Source: Urophycis tenuis
Lineage: Eukaryota > Chordata > Actinopteri > Gadiformes > Phycidae
Direction of reading: 5' to 3'
NCBI GenBank assembly: GCA_036785325.1
Contig: JAXIVH010000017.1
Span: 8,551,989 to 8,615,988, forward strand
Length of the DNA stretch: 64,000 bases
Positions within the stretch are counted from its first letter, which is position 1; every line of letters begins with the position of its first letter. The notes under the pieces were generated by a model that saw only the letters and a program-made list of their open reading frames with translations, was not told the DNA's origin and ran no database searches. This document shows, one piece after another, positions 1 to 11,697 of the stretch. Made by a program: the position numbers and the translations under genes.

Positions 1-10
1 CTTACCAACT

Positions 11-102
11 ATTGCAATTACCTATTATTATTATTATTACTTACCTATTAATGCAATTTCCCAACCTGGGAACAATAGAGTATTTCTATTTCTATTTCTA
101 TA
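11..102 (+). mobile_element. Truncated LINE-like 3' tail fragment, unit 1
   Basis: The sequence reads like the extreme 3' end of a non-LTR element: a TGCAATTTCC...GGGAACAATAGAG segment followed by three to four copies of a TATTTC-type repeat. A second diverged copy of the flanking sequence in each unit (for example 4597-4612) lacks it and reads straight from CCAACT into TTCACAAAACG, so it looks like an insertion. A 4-bp AACT is present on both sides (7-10 and 102-105) as a possible target duplication. The family assignment is by resemblance only. Confidence 0.5.
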
Positions 103-121
103 ACTCTTCTTCACAAAACGA

Positions 122-135
122 CCACTAGGTGGAGA
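122..135 (+). promoter_or_regulatory. CTCF-core-like motif (site X), unit 1
   Basis: CCACTAGGTGGAGA matches the vertebrate CTCF core CCACYAGRKGGCRS at 13 of 14 positions; A replaces the C at position 12. The same motif is at 4929-4942 (unit 3), 7713-7726 (unit 4) and 10497-10510 (unit 5). Binding is not shown, and the replaced base is usually an important one. Confidence 0.3.
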
Positions 136-395
136 CGACGCACCACCAGCGAGGAATCAAAAGAGGAGGAACAACCTTGAATACAAAGATTAAAACCCAC
201 TCCAGCGGTGAGTCTCTCGATGTATTTATTTACTAAAAAAATATATATTAAATATATATACTCCTCCCATCTCTTCTCCCCTGTCTTCCCTCATGGAAAT
301 GAGGGAGTTGGGGGAGATAGAGTGTACTAGCCCGATCCGGCGGGGGTGAGTTCAGTCCGTACAGACTGTCTCACCTTGACTCTACCTTCCTCAAT

Positions 396-1328
396 CTCTA
401 GCTCTAACTCTAACCCTAGGGATAACCTCAACCCCAACCCTAACCATAGGCCTAACCTTAGCCCTAACCCTAACTCAACCCTAACACTAACCCTTACCTT
501 GGCCCTAATCTTAACACTAACCTCAACCCCTAACCTTAGCCTTAACACTAACCCTAACCCCTACTCTAACTCTAACCCTAACCCCTACTCTAACTCTAAC
601 CCTAAGCCTACCCTAACCTCCAACACTAACCCTACCCTAACTCTAACGCTAACCCTAACTCTAACCTTTGCCCTAACTTTAGCCCTAACCCTAGCCTCAG
701 CCATAACCCTAACCCTAACCTTAGCCCTAACCCTAACCTTAACCCTAACCCTAACCTTGGCCCTAACCTTAACACTAACCTCAAACCTAACCTTAACCCT
801 AACCTCAGCCATAACCCTAACCCTAACTTTAGCCCTAACCCTAATTCTAGCCCTAACCCTAATCTTAACCATAACCTTAACCCTAACCTTGGCCCTAACA
901 CTTAACCTAACCTTATCCATAACACTAACCCTAACCTCAACCCTAACCTTAACCCCAATCTCAGCCGTAACCCCAACCCTAACCTTATCCCTAACCTTAA
1001 ACCTAACCCTAACCTCAGCCCTAACCTTAACCCTAACCTCAGCCCTCATCTTAACCCTAACCCCTAACCCCTAACCTCTAACCCTAACCCTAACCTTACC
1101 CTAACCGTAACGCTAACCCTAACCCTTACTCTAACCTTAGCCCTAACCTTAGCCCTAACCGTAACCCTAACCTTAACCCTAACCTTAACCCTAAACCGTA
1201 ACCTTATACCTAACCCTAACCTCAGCCCTAACCTTAACCCTAACCGCAACCCCTCCCATTTACTTCAAACCTAACGTTAAGGTTAACTGCTAACTCTACC
1301 CCTAAATCTACCCTAACCTTAACCTACA
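396..1328 (+). repeat. Degenerate telomere-like hexamer block, unit 1
   Basis: About 0.93 kb of CCCTAA-related hexamers, interspersed with variants such as CCTTAA, CCTCAG, CCTTAG, CCTTGG and CCATAA. The orientation is CCCTAA on the + strand throughout. Because the hexamer has no stop in several frames on both strands, it yields spurious Leu-Thr, Val-Arg and Leu-Gly dipeptide ORFs. Pure runs are short, so this is not an active telomere end. Confidence 0.92.
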
Positions 1329-2507
1329 CTTGACATATTGGAGGAAGAAGACAATTACCCAGCATGCATTTCATCCGGAAAACTTTTCACAAAAAAACCC
1401 ATTACCAAAGTACCTACGGCGAGAATAGACTACCCCAAGAAATTGTTGTTTTGGGTGAGGAAAGTAAGCCATTGAGTCTTCTCTAAGGTCAACTTCCTAC
1501 ACAATCGCTGTAGTCGCGCGGTGTATGGGGCACAGGAATTGTTATTAACAGGCTGTTCGGCATGGGGTCCTGGAGGGGCCAGGGAGGCAGTGCTTAGTCG
1601 CGGCTGGCCTTGGCCTTTCCTACCCTGGGACCGACTGGGAAGGCACCGCTGGTCGGGGCTGGTCTTGGTCTTTCCTAGGTCTGGACACCCATCGCTGAGG
1701 ATAGCTGCATTGGGGGACCGTGGAGGCAGTGCTTTGTCACGGCTGGCCTCGGTCCTTCGTGACCCCAGTTTTCTGCTAGTTCATCTGGACCCAACAGAGG
1801 ACAAGAACCAAGCTCCGGCCCTGATTGGCCAAACCAGGGCTACCTAGCGGTGTTAACAACTGGTTTGTGCTGGTCAGGGGGTAAGTATGTGCCCACTCCT
1901 CTCCATAACCAAAACAATGTATCCTAAAAAGTGTTTTACTTACCTTTACTTACCTCGACGTTACCTCAACAAATGATCACTCCTGAAAAAACTTAAACCC
2001 AATACCAATTCCATTTCGGAAACGACACACCTTGAGAATTGATCACTCTCGGGGGGGCCTCCCTTGGGTGAGGGTGTATAGTGACAATGGCCAGAAACAC
2101 CCTATGATCCCAGGGTCCACTACTGATGACGTGTCCTAATATTTCGATAGCACGTTTATACTAAAATAGAAATGGAAAAGAAAAGTCTCACTCCAGCTGT
2201 GACTCGTCTTTATTCAAATAAGTAAATATACCAATGCATTGGAAGTACCTTCAATCAAACTAGATTGACCTCCATCTTGGAACAAAGAAAACCTTTGGGA
2301 AAAGGAAAAACAAGTCTATATCTCCAAATCAGCGGTTATATCACAACAAGACAGATAACCATTTCGTTTTACTTCATTCTTGGTAATATGGGAAAAGAGA
2401 GCTGCGGATGACTAGATATTGGCGAGTGCAACTGCCTTTGATCCCCTATTCAACTACCGAGTCGTTGGATGAGGTGGGGGGGGTCATCGAGATAACTCTA
2501 ACGAACC
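1329..2507. repeat. Unit 1 right part: GC-rich block and AT-rich trailer, no gene seen
   Basis: A mixed-composition spacer (1329-1510) is followed by a GC-rich block (1511-1860) and an AT-rich trailer. The GC-rich block holds three diverged copies of a motif of about 45 bp at 1586-1631, 1642-1686 and 1725-1766. Its 108-codon frame (1521-1847) opens only with GTG, has no internal Met, and looks like no family I know. The trailer has a CTCACTCCAGCTGTGA element (2188-2203) that recurs, diverged, near 4699 and 5005. Confidence 0.6.
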
Positions 2508-3359
2508 CAACCCTAACCATAGGCCTAACCTTAGCCCTAACCCTAACTCAACCCTAACACTAACCCTTACCTTGGCCCTAATCTTAACACTAACCTCAAC
2601 CCCTAACCTTAGCCTTAACACTAACCCTAACCCCTACTCTAACTCTAACCCTAACCCCTACTCTAACTCTAACCCTAAGCCTACCCTAACCTCCAACACT
2701 AACCCTACCCTAACTCTAACGCTAACCCTAACTCTAACCTTTGCCCTAACTTTAGCCCTAACCCTAACCTTAACCCTAACCCTAACCTTGGCCCTAACCT
2801 TAACACTAACCTCAAACCTAACCTTAACCCTAACCTCAGCCATAACCCTAACCCTAACTTTAGCCCTAACCCTAATTCTAGCCCTAACCCTAATCTTAAC
2901 CATAACCTTAACCCTAACCTTGGCCCTAACACTTAACCTAACCTTATCCATAACACTAACCCTAACCTCAACCCTAACCTTAACCCCAATCTCAGCCGTA
3001 ACCCCAACCCTAACCTTATCCCTAACCTTAAACCTAACCCTAACCTCAGCCCTAACCTTAACCCTAACCTCAGCCCTCATCTTAACCCTAACCCCTAACC
3101 CCTAACCTCTAACCCTAACCCTAACCTTACCCTAACCGTAACGCTAACCCTAACCCTTACTCTAACCTTAGCCCTAACCTTAGCCCTAACCGTAACCCTA
3201 ACCTTAACCCTAACCTTAACCCTAAACCGTAACCTTATACCTAACCCTAACCTCAGCCCTAACCTTAACCCTAACCGCAACCCCTCCCATTTACTTCAAA
3301 CCTAACGTTAAGGTTAACTGCTAACTCTACCCCTAAATCTACCCTAACCTTAACCTACA
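2508..3359 (+). repeat. Degenerate telomere-like hexamer block, unit 2
   Basis: Same block, missing its first 110 bp or so at the deletion junction and 42 internal base pairs near 2765. Confidence 0.9.
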
Positions 3360-4807
3360 CTTGACATATTGGAGGAAGAAGACAATTACCCAGCATGCAT
3401 TTCATCCGGAAAACTTTTCACAAAAAAACCCATTACCAAAGTACCTACGGCGAGAATAGACTACCCCAAGAAATTGTTGTTTTGGGTGAGGAAAGTAAGC
3501 CATTGAGTCTTCTCTAAGGTCAACTTCCTACACAATCTCTGTAGTCGCGCGGTGTATGGGGCACAGGAATTGTTATTAACAGGCTGTTCGGCATGGGGTC
3601 TTGGAGGGGCCAGGGAGGCAGTGCTTAGTCGCGGCTGGCCTTGGCCTTTCCTACCCTGGGACCGACTGGGAAGGCACCGCTGGTCGGGGCTGGTCTTGGT
3701 CTTTCCTAGGTCTGGACACCCATCGCTGAGGATAGCTGCATTGGGGGACCGTGGAGGCAGTGCTTTGTCACGGCTGGCCTCGGTCCTTCGTGACCCCAGT
3801 TTTCTGCTAGTTCATCTGGACCCAACAGAGGACAAGAACCAAGCTCCGGCCCTGATTGGCCAAACCAGGGCTACCTAGCGGTGTTAACAACTGGTTTGTG
3901 CTGGTCAGGGGGTAAGTATGTGCCCCCTCCTCTCCATAACCAAAACAATGTATCCTAAAAAGTGTTTTACTTACCTTTACTTACCTCGACGTTACCTCAA
4001 CAAATGATCACTCCTAAAAAAGCTTAAACCCAATACCAATTCCATTTTGGAAACGACACACCTTGAGAATTGATCACTCTCGGGGGGGCCTCCCTTGGGT
4101 GAGGGTGTATAGTGACAATGGCCAGAAACACCCTATGATCCCAGGGTCCACTACTGATGACGTGTCCTAATATTTCGATAGCACGTTTATACTAAAATAG
4201 AAATGGAAAAGAAAAGTCTCACTCCAGCTGTGACTCGTCTTTATTCAAATAAGTAAATATACCAATGCATTGGAAGTACCTTCAATCAAACTAGATTGAC
4301 CTCCATCTTGGAACAAAGAAAACCTTTGGGAAAAGGAAAAACAAGTCTATATCTCCAAATCAGCGGTTATATCACAACAAGACAGATAACCATTTCGTTT
4401 TACTTCATTCTTGGTAATATGGGAAAAGAGAGCTGCGGATGACTAGATATTGGCGAGTGCAACTGCCTTTGATCCCCTATTCAACTACCGAGTCGTTGGA
4501 TGAGGTGGGGGGGGGTCATCGAGATAACTCTAACGAACCTAACCGAGCCAGGGCCATCGAAAGAACGGGCTCTCTACACAACCCATTTATATTACCTTAC
4601 CAACTGTTATTCACAAAACGACCACTAGATGGAGGCGATGGACCACCACTGAAGAATCAAAAGAAGGCAACCAGCCTTTAACACAAAGACTAAAAACTCA
4701 CTCCAGCTGTGATCCTCTTTATCTAAATAAATAAATAAACAAAAATAAATAAATAAATAGACTAAATAAATATACAAATATAAATAAATAAATTAAATAT
4801 AGATTAC
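3360..4807. repeat. Unit 2 right part: GC-rich block and AT-rich trailer, no gene seen
   Basis: Same layout as in unit 1, with the GC-rich block around 3542-3890, but the full trailer is present to 4807. The trailer ends in (AAAT)n-rich sequence at about 4730-4800. A G homopolymer at about 4506-4515 varies in length between units and shifts the frame of a small ATG-initiated ORF that starts at 4439, which argues against coding. Confidence 0.6.
4622..4635 (+). promoter_or_regulatory. CTCF-core-like motif (site Y), unit 2
   Basis: CCACTAGATGGAGG differs from the CTCF core at one position. It lies in a second diverged copy of the same roughly 130-bp sequence that carries site X. It is also at 7397-7410 (unit 3) and 10181-10194 (unit 4). 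Sites X and Y sit about 310 bp apart across each complete unit boundary. Confidence 0.3.
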
Positions 4808-4817
4808 CTTACCAACT

Positions 4818-4909
4818 ATTGCAATTACCTATTATTATTATTATTACTTACCTATTAATGCAATTTCCCAACCTGGGAACAATAGAGTATTTCTATTTCT
4901 ATTTCTATA
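4818..4909 (+). mobile_element. Truncated LINE-like 3' tail fragment, unit 3
   Basis: Copy of the 11-102 fragment at an exact offset of 4807 bp. It was amplified with the unit rather than inserted independently. Confidence 0.5.
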
Positions 4910-5202
4910 ACTCTTCTTCACAAAACGACCACTAGGTGGAGACGACGCACCACCAGCGAGGAATCAAAAGAGGAGGAACAACCTTGAATACAAAGATTAA
5001 AACCCACTCCAGCGGTGAGTCTCTCGATGTATTTATTTACTAAAAAAATATATATTAAATATATATACTCCTCCCATCTCTTCTCCCCTGTCTTCCCTCA
5101 TGGAAATGAGGGAGTTGGGGGAGATAGAGTGTACTAGCCCGATCCGGCGGGGGTGAGTTCAGTCCGTACAGACTGTCTCACCTTGACTCTACCTTCCTCA
5201 AT

Positions 5203-6135
5203 CTCTAGCTCTAACTCTAACCCTAGGGATAACCTCAACCCCAACCCTAACCATAGGCCTAACCTTAGCCCTAACCCTAACTCAACCCTAACACTAACCC
5301 TTACCTTGGCCCTAATCTTAACACTAACCTCAACCCCTAACCTTAGCCTTAACACTAACCCTAACCCCTACTCTAACTCTAACCCTAACCCCTACTCTAA
5401 CTCTAACCCTAAGCCTACCCTAACCTCCAACACTAACCCTACCCTAACTCTAACGCTAACCCTAACTCTAACCTTTGCCCTAACTTTAGCCCTAACCCTA
5501 GCCTCAGCCATAACCCTAACCCTAACCTTAGCCCTAACCCTAACCTTAACCCTAACCCTAACCTTGGCCCTAACCTTAACACTAACCTCAAACCTAACCT
5601 TAACCCTAACCTCAGCCATAACCCTAACCCTAACTTTAGCCCTAACCCTAATTCTAGCCCTAACCCTAATCTTAACCATAACCTTAACCCTAACCTTGGC
5701 CCTAACACTTAACCTAACCTTATCCATAACACTAACCCTAACCTCAACCCTAACCTTAACCCCAATCTCAGCCGTAACCCCAACCCTAACCTTATCCCTA
5801 ACCTTAAACCTAACCCTAACCTCAGCCCTAACCTTAACCCTAACCTCAGCCCTCATCTTAACCCTAACCCCTAACCCCTAACCTCTAACCCTAACCCTAA
5901 CCTTACCCTAACCGTAACGCTAACCCTAACCCTTACTCTAACCTTAGCCCTAACCTTAGCCCTAACCGTAACCCTAACCTTAACCCTAACCTTAACCCTA
6001 AACCGTAACCTTATACCTAACCCTAACCTCAGCCCTAACCTTAACCCTAACCGCAACCCCTCCCATTTACTTCAAACCTAACGTTAAGGTTAACTGCTAA
6101 CTCTACCCCTAAATCTACCCTAACCTTAACCTACA
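5203..6135 (+). repeat. Degenerate telomere-like hexamer block, unit 3
   Basis: Collinear with the unit 1 block at an offset of 4807 bp, with the same order of variant hexamers. Confidence 0.92.
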
Positions 6136-7582
6136 CTTGACATATTGGAGGAAGAAGACAATTACCCAGCATGCATTTCATCCGGAAAACTTTTCGCAAA
6201 AAAACCCATTACCAAAGTACCTACGGCGAGAATAGACTACCCCAAGAAATTGTTGTTTTGGGTGAGGAAAGTAAGCCATTGAGTCTTCTCTAAGGTCAAC
6301 TTCCTACACAATCTCTGTAGTCGCGCGGTGTATGGGGCACAGGAATTGTTATTAACAGGCTGTTCGGCATGGGGTCCTGGAGGGGCCAGGGAGGCAGTGC
6401 TTAGTCGCGGCTGGCCTTGGCCTTTCCTACCCTGGGACCGACTGGGAAGGCACCGCTGGTCGGGGCTGGTCTTGGTCTTTCCTAGGTCTGGACACCCATC
6501 GCTGAGGATAGCTGCATTGGGGGACCGTGGAGGCAGTGCTTTGTCACGGCTGGCCTCGGTCCTTCGTGACCCCAGTTTTCTGCTAGTTCATCTGGACCCA
6601 ACAGAGGACAAGAACCAAGCTCCGGCCCTGATTGGCCAAACCAGGGCTACCTAGCGGTGTTAACAACTGGTTTGTGCTGGTCAGGGGGTAAGTATGTGCC
6701 CCCTCCTCTCCATAACCAAAACAATGTATCCTAAAAAGTGTTTTACTTACCTTTACTTACCTCGACGTTACCTCAACAAATGATCACTCCTAAAAAAGCT
6801 TAAACCCAATACCAATTCCATTTCGGAAACGACACACCTTGAGAATTGATCACTCTCGGGGGGGCCTCCCTTGGGTGAGGGTGTATAGTGACAATGGCCA
6901 GAAACACCCTATGATCCCAGGGTCCACTACTGATGACGTGTCCTAATATTTCGATAGCACGTTTATACTAAAATAGAAATGGAAAAGAAAAGTCTCACTC
7001 CAGCTGTGACTCGTCTTTATTCAAATTAGTAAATATACCAATGCATTGGAAGTACCTTCAATCAAACTAGATTGACCTTCATCTTGGAACAAAGAAAACC
7101 TTTGGGAAAAGGAAAAACAAGTCTATATCTCCAAATCAGCGGTTATATCACAACAAGACAGATAACCATTTCGTTTTACTTCATTCTTGATAATATTGGA
7201 AAAGAGAGCTGCGGATGACTAGATATTGGCGAGTGCAACTGCCTTTGATCCCCTATTCAACTACCGAGTCGTTGGATGAGGTGGGGGGGGTCATCGAGAT
7301 AACTCTAACGAACCTAACCGAGCCAGGGCCATCGAAAGAACGGGCTCTCTACACAACCCATTTATATTACCTTACCAACTGTTATTCACTAAACGACCAC
7401 TAGATGGAGGCGATGGACCACCACTGAAGAATCAAAAGAAGGCAACCAGCCTTTAACACAAAGACTAAAAACTCACTCCAGCTGTGATCCTCTTTATCTA
7501 AATAAATAAATAAACAAAAATGAATAAATAAATAGACTAAATAAATATACAAATATAAATAAATAAATTAAATATAGATTAC
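6136..7582. repeat. Unit 3 right part: GC-rich block and AT-rich trailer, no gene seen
   Basis: Same layout; the GC-rich block lies around 6318-6666. Nothing else recognisable. Confidence 0.6.
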
Positions 7583-7592
7583 CTTACCAACT

Positions 7593-7693
7593 ATTGCAAT
7601 TACCTATTATTATTGTTATTATTATTATTACTTACCTATTAATGCAATTTCCCAACCTGGGAACAATAGAGTATTTCTATTTCTATTTCTATA
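7593..7693 (+). mobile_element. Truncated LINE-like 3' tail fragment, unit 4
   Basis: Same fragment, with a longer ATT-type repeat interrupted by GTT. Confidence 0.5.
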
Positions 7694-7986
7694 ACTCTTC
7701 TTCACAAAACGACCACTAGGTGGAGACGACGCACCACCAGCGAGGAATCAAAAGAGGAGGAACAACCTTGAATACAAAGATTAAAACCCACTCCAGCGGT
7801 GAGTCTCTCGATGTATTTATTTACTAAAAAAATATATATTAAATATATATACTCCTCCCATCTCTTCTCCCCTGTCTTCCCTCATGGAAATGAGGGAGTT
7901 GGGGGAGATAGAGTGTACTAGCCCGATCCGGCGGGGGTGAGTTCAGTCCGTACAGACTGTCTCACCTTGACTCTAGCTTCCTCAAT

Positions 7987-8919
7987 CTCTAGCTCTAACT
8001 CTAACCCTAGGGATAACCTCAACCCCAACCCTAACCATAGGCCTAACCTTAGCCCTAACCCTAACTCAACCCTAACACTAACCCTTACCTTGGCCCTAAT
8101 CTTAACACTAACCTCAACCCCTAACCTTAGCCTTAACACTAACTCTAACCCCTACTCTAACTCTAACCCTAACCCCTACTCTAACTCTAACCCTAAGCCT
8201 ACCCTAACCTCCAACACTAACCCTACCCTAACTCTAACGCTAACCCTAACTCTAACCTTTGCCCTAACTTTAGCCCTAACCCTAGCCTCAGCCATAACCC
8301 TAACCCTAACCTTAGCCCTAACCCTAACCTTAACCCTAACCCTAACCTTGGCCCTAACCTTAACACTAACCTCAAACCTAACCTTAACCCTAACCTCAGC
8401 CATAACCCTAACCCTAACTTTAGCCCTAACCCTAATTCTAGCCCTAACCCTAATCTTAACCATAACCTTAACCCTAACCTTGGCCCTAACACTTAACCTA
8501 ACCTTATCCATAACACTAACCCTAACCTCAACCCTAACCTTAACCCCAATCTCAGCCGTAACCCCAACCCTAACCTTATCCCTAACCTTAAACCTAACCC
8601 TAACCTCAGCCCTAACCTTAACCCTAACCTCAGCCCTCATCTTAACCCTAACCCCTAACCCCTAACCTCTAACCCTAACCCTAACCTTACCCTAACCGTA
8701 ACGCTAACCCTAACCCTTACTCTAACCTTAGCCCTAACCTTAGCCCTAACCATAACCCTAACCTTAACCCTAACCTTAACCCTAAACCGTAACCTTATAC
8801 CTAACCCTAACCTCAGCCCTAACCTTAACCCTAACCGCAACCCCTCCCATTTACTTCAAACCTAACGTTAAGGTTAACTGCTAACTCTACCCCTAAATCT
8901 ACCCTAACCTTAACCTACA
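7987..8919 (+). repeat. Degenerate telomere-like hexamer block, unit 4
   Basis: Same order of variant hexamers as unit 3, with isolated substitutions (for example near 7976, 8144 and 8750). Confidence 0.92.
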
Positions 8920-10366
8920 CTTGACATATTGGAGGAAGAAGACAATTACCCAGCATGCATTTCATCCGGAAAACTTTTCACAAAAAAAACCATTACCGAA
9001 GTACCTACGGCGAGAATAGACTACCCCAAGAAATTGTTGTTTTGGGTGAGGAAAGTAAGCCATTGAGTCTTCTCTAAGGTCAACTTCCTACACAATCGCT
9101 GTAGTCGCGCGGTGTATGGGGCACAGGAATTGTTATTAACAGGCTGTTCGGCATGGGGTCCTGGAGGGGCCAGGGAGGCAGTGCTTAGTCGCGGCTGGCC
9201 TTGGCCTTTCCTACCCTGGGACCGACTGGGAAGGCACCGCTGGTCGGGGCTGGTCTTGGTCTTTCCTAGGTCTGGACACCCATCGCTGAGGATAGCTGCA
9301 TTGGGGGACCGTGGAGGCAGTGCTTTGTCACGGCTGGCCTCGGTCCTTCGTGACCCCAGTTTTCTGCTAGTTCATCTGGACCCAACAGAGGACAAGAACC
9401 AAGCTCCGGCCCTGATTGGCCAAACCAGGGCTACCTAGCGGTGTTAACAACTGGTTTGTGCTGGTCAGGGGGTAAGTATGTGCCCCCTCCTCTCCATAAC
9501 CAAAACAATGTATCCTAAAAAGTGTTTTACTTACCTTTACTTACCTCGACGTTACCTCAACAAATGATCACTCCTAAAAAAGCTTAAACCCAATACCAAT
9601 TCCATTTCGGAAACGACACACCTTGAGAATTGATCACTCTCGGGGGGGCCTCCCTTGGGTGAGGGTGTATAGTGACAATGGCCAGAAACACCCTATGATC
9701 CCAGGGTCCACTACTGATGACGTGTCCTAATATTTCGATAGCACGTTTATACTAAAATAGAAATGGAAAAGAAAAGTCTCACTCCAGCTGTGACTCGTCT
9801 TTATTCAAATAAGTAAATATACCAATGCATTGGAAGTACCTTCAATCAAACTAGATTGACCTCCATCTTGGAACAAAGAAAACCTTTGGGAAAAGGAAAA
9901 ACAAGTCTATATCTCCAAATCAGCGGTTATATCACAACAAGACAGATAACCATTTCGTTTTACTTCATTCTTGGTAATATGGGAAAAGAGAGCTGCGGAT
10001 GACTAGATATTGGCGAGTGCAACTGCCTTTGATCCCCTATTCAACTACCGAGTCGTTGGATGAGGTGGGGGGGGTCATCGAGATAACTCTAACGAACCTA
10101 ACCGAGCCAGGGCCATCGAAAGAACGGGCTCTCTACACAACCCATTTATATTACCTTACCAACTGTTATTCACAAAACGACCACTAGATGGAGGCGATGG
10201 ACCACCACTGAAGAATCAAAAGAAGGCAACCAGCCTTTAACACAAAGACTAAAAACTCACTCCAGCTGTGATCCTCTTTATCTAAATAAATAAATAAACA
10301 AAAATGAATAAATAAATAGACTAAATAAATATACAAATATAAATAAATAAATTAAATATAGATTAC
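8920..10366. repeat. Unit 4 right part: GC-rich block and AT-rich trailer, no gene seen
   Basis: Same layout; the GC-rich block lies around 9102-9450. Nothing else recognisable. Confidence 0.6.
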
Positions 10367-10376
10367 CTTACCAACT

Positions 10377-10477
10377 ATTGCAATTACCTATTATTATTGT
10401 TATTATTATTATTACTTACCTATTAATGCAATTTCCCAACCTGGGAACAATAGAGTATTTCTATTTCTATTTCTATA
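10377..10477 (+). mobile_element. Truncated LINE-like 3' tail fragment, unit 5
   Basis: Same fragment, sharing the longer ATT-type repeat with unit 4. Confidence 0.5.
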
Positions 10478-10770
10478 ACTCTTCTTCACAAAACGACCAC
10501 TAGGTGGAGACGACGCACCACCAGCGAGGAATCAAAAGAGGAGGAACAACCTTGAATACAAAGATTAAAACCCACTCCAGCGGTGAGTCTCTCGATGTAT
10601 TTATTTACTAAAAAAATATATATTAAATATATATACTCCTCCCATCTCTTCTCCCCTGTCTTCCCTCATGGAAATGAGGGAGTTGGGGGAGATAGAGTGT
10701 ACTAGCCCGATCCGGCGGGGGTGAGTTCAGTCCGTACAGACTGTCTCACCTTGACTCTACCTTCCTCAAT

Positions 10771-11697
10771 CTCTAGCTCTAACTCTAACCCTAGGGATAA
10801 CCTCAACCCCAACCCTAACCATAGGCCTAACCTTAGCCCTAACCCTAACTCAACCCTAACACTAACCCTTACCTTGGCCCTAATCTTAACACTAACCTCA
10901 ACCCCTAACCTTAGCCTTAACACTAACCCTAACCCCTACTCTAACTCTAACCCTAACCCCTACTCTAACTCTAACCCTAAGCCTACCCTAACCTCCAACA
11001 CTAACCCTACCCTAACTCTAACGCTAACCCTAACTCTAACCTTTGCCCTAACTTTAGCCCTAACCCTAGCCTCAGCCATAACCCTAACCCTAACCTTAGC
11101 CCTAACCCTAACCTTAACCCTAACCCTAACCTTGGCCCTAACCTTAACACTAACCTCAAACCTAACCTTAACCCTAACCTCAGCCATAACCCTAACCCTA
11201 ACCTTAGCCCTAACCCTAATTCTAGCCCTAACCCTAATCTTAACCATAACCTTAACCCTAACCTTGGCCCTAACACTTAACCTAACCTTATCCATAACAC
11301 TAACCCTAACCTCAACCCTAACCTTAACCCCAATCTCAGCCGTAACCCCAACCCTAACCTTATCCCTAACCTTAAACCTAACCCTAACCTCAGCCCTAAC
11401 CTTAACCCTAACCTCAGCCCTCATCTTAACCCTAACCCCTAACCCCTAACCTCTAACCCTAACCTTACCCTAACCGTAACGCTAACCCTAACCCTTACTC
11501 TAACCTTAGCCCTAACCTTAGCCCTAACCGTAACCCTAACCTTAACCCTAACCTTAACCCTAAACCGTAACCTTATACCTAACCCTAACCTCAGCCCTAA
11601 CCTTAACCCTAACCGCAACCCCTCCCATTTACTTCAAACCTAACGTTAAGGTTAACTGCTAACTCTACCCCTAAATCTACCCTAACCTTAACCTACA
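10771..11697 (+). repeat. Degenerate telomere-like hexamer block, unit 5
   Basis: Same order of variant hexamers, six base pairs shorter than unit 4 because one hexamer is missing near 11455. Confidence 0.92.

Larger units (their letters stand above)
1..2507. repeat. Region A unit 1 (3' part deleted)
   Basis: Order: AT-rich leader with LINE-tail fragment, telomere-like block, GC-rich block, AT-rich trailer. The trailer stops at about 2506-2507, where the sequence jumps into the telomere-like block of unit 2 across a CC microhomology. The normal 3' end of the unit, including the second CTCF-like site, is missing. Confidence 0.85.
2508..4807. repeat. Region A unit 2 (5' part deleted)
   Basis: It lacks the AT-rich leader and the start of the telomere-like block. 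Compared with unit 3, about 702 bp across the unit 1/2 boundary are missing. A further 42 bp (seven hexamers) are missing inside its telomere-like block. The remaining sequence is nearly identical to the other units. Confidence 0.85.
4808..7582. repeat. Region A unit 3 (full length)
   Basis: Complete 2775-bp unit, from the leader at 4808 to the next identical leader at 7583. It serves as the reference unit here. It is collinear with the start of the window at an exact offset of 4807 bp. Confidence 0.9.
7583..10366. repeat. Region A unit 4 (full length)
   Basis: Complete 2784-bp unit. It is 9 bp longer than unit 3 because of a longer, GTT-interrupted ATT repeat near 7605-7630. That change is shared with unit 5, so units 4 and 5 are closest relatives at this site. 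Confidence 0.9.

Noticed and set aside
346..1074. 242-codon Leu-Thr-rich ORF and overlapping minus-strand Val-Arg and Leu-Gly ORFs in each telomere-like block
   Set aside because: They are direct translations of a stop-poor hexamer repeat on both strands; no domain, and nothing but DNA-level homogenisation keeps them.
1521..1847. 108-codon ORF conserved in all five region A units
   Set aside because: It opens only with GTG, has no internal Met, shows no recognisable family, and its conservation is no higher than that of the flanking repeat.
4439..4681. 80-codon ATG ORF in the unit trailer
   Set aside because: Its frame depends on a G-homopolymer length that differs between units; the 62-codon versions in units 3 and 4 have unrelated C-termini.
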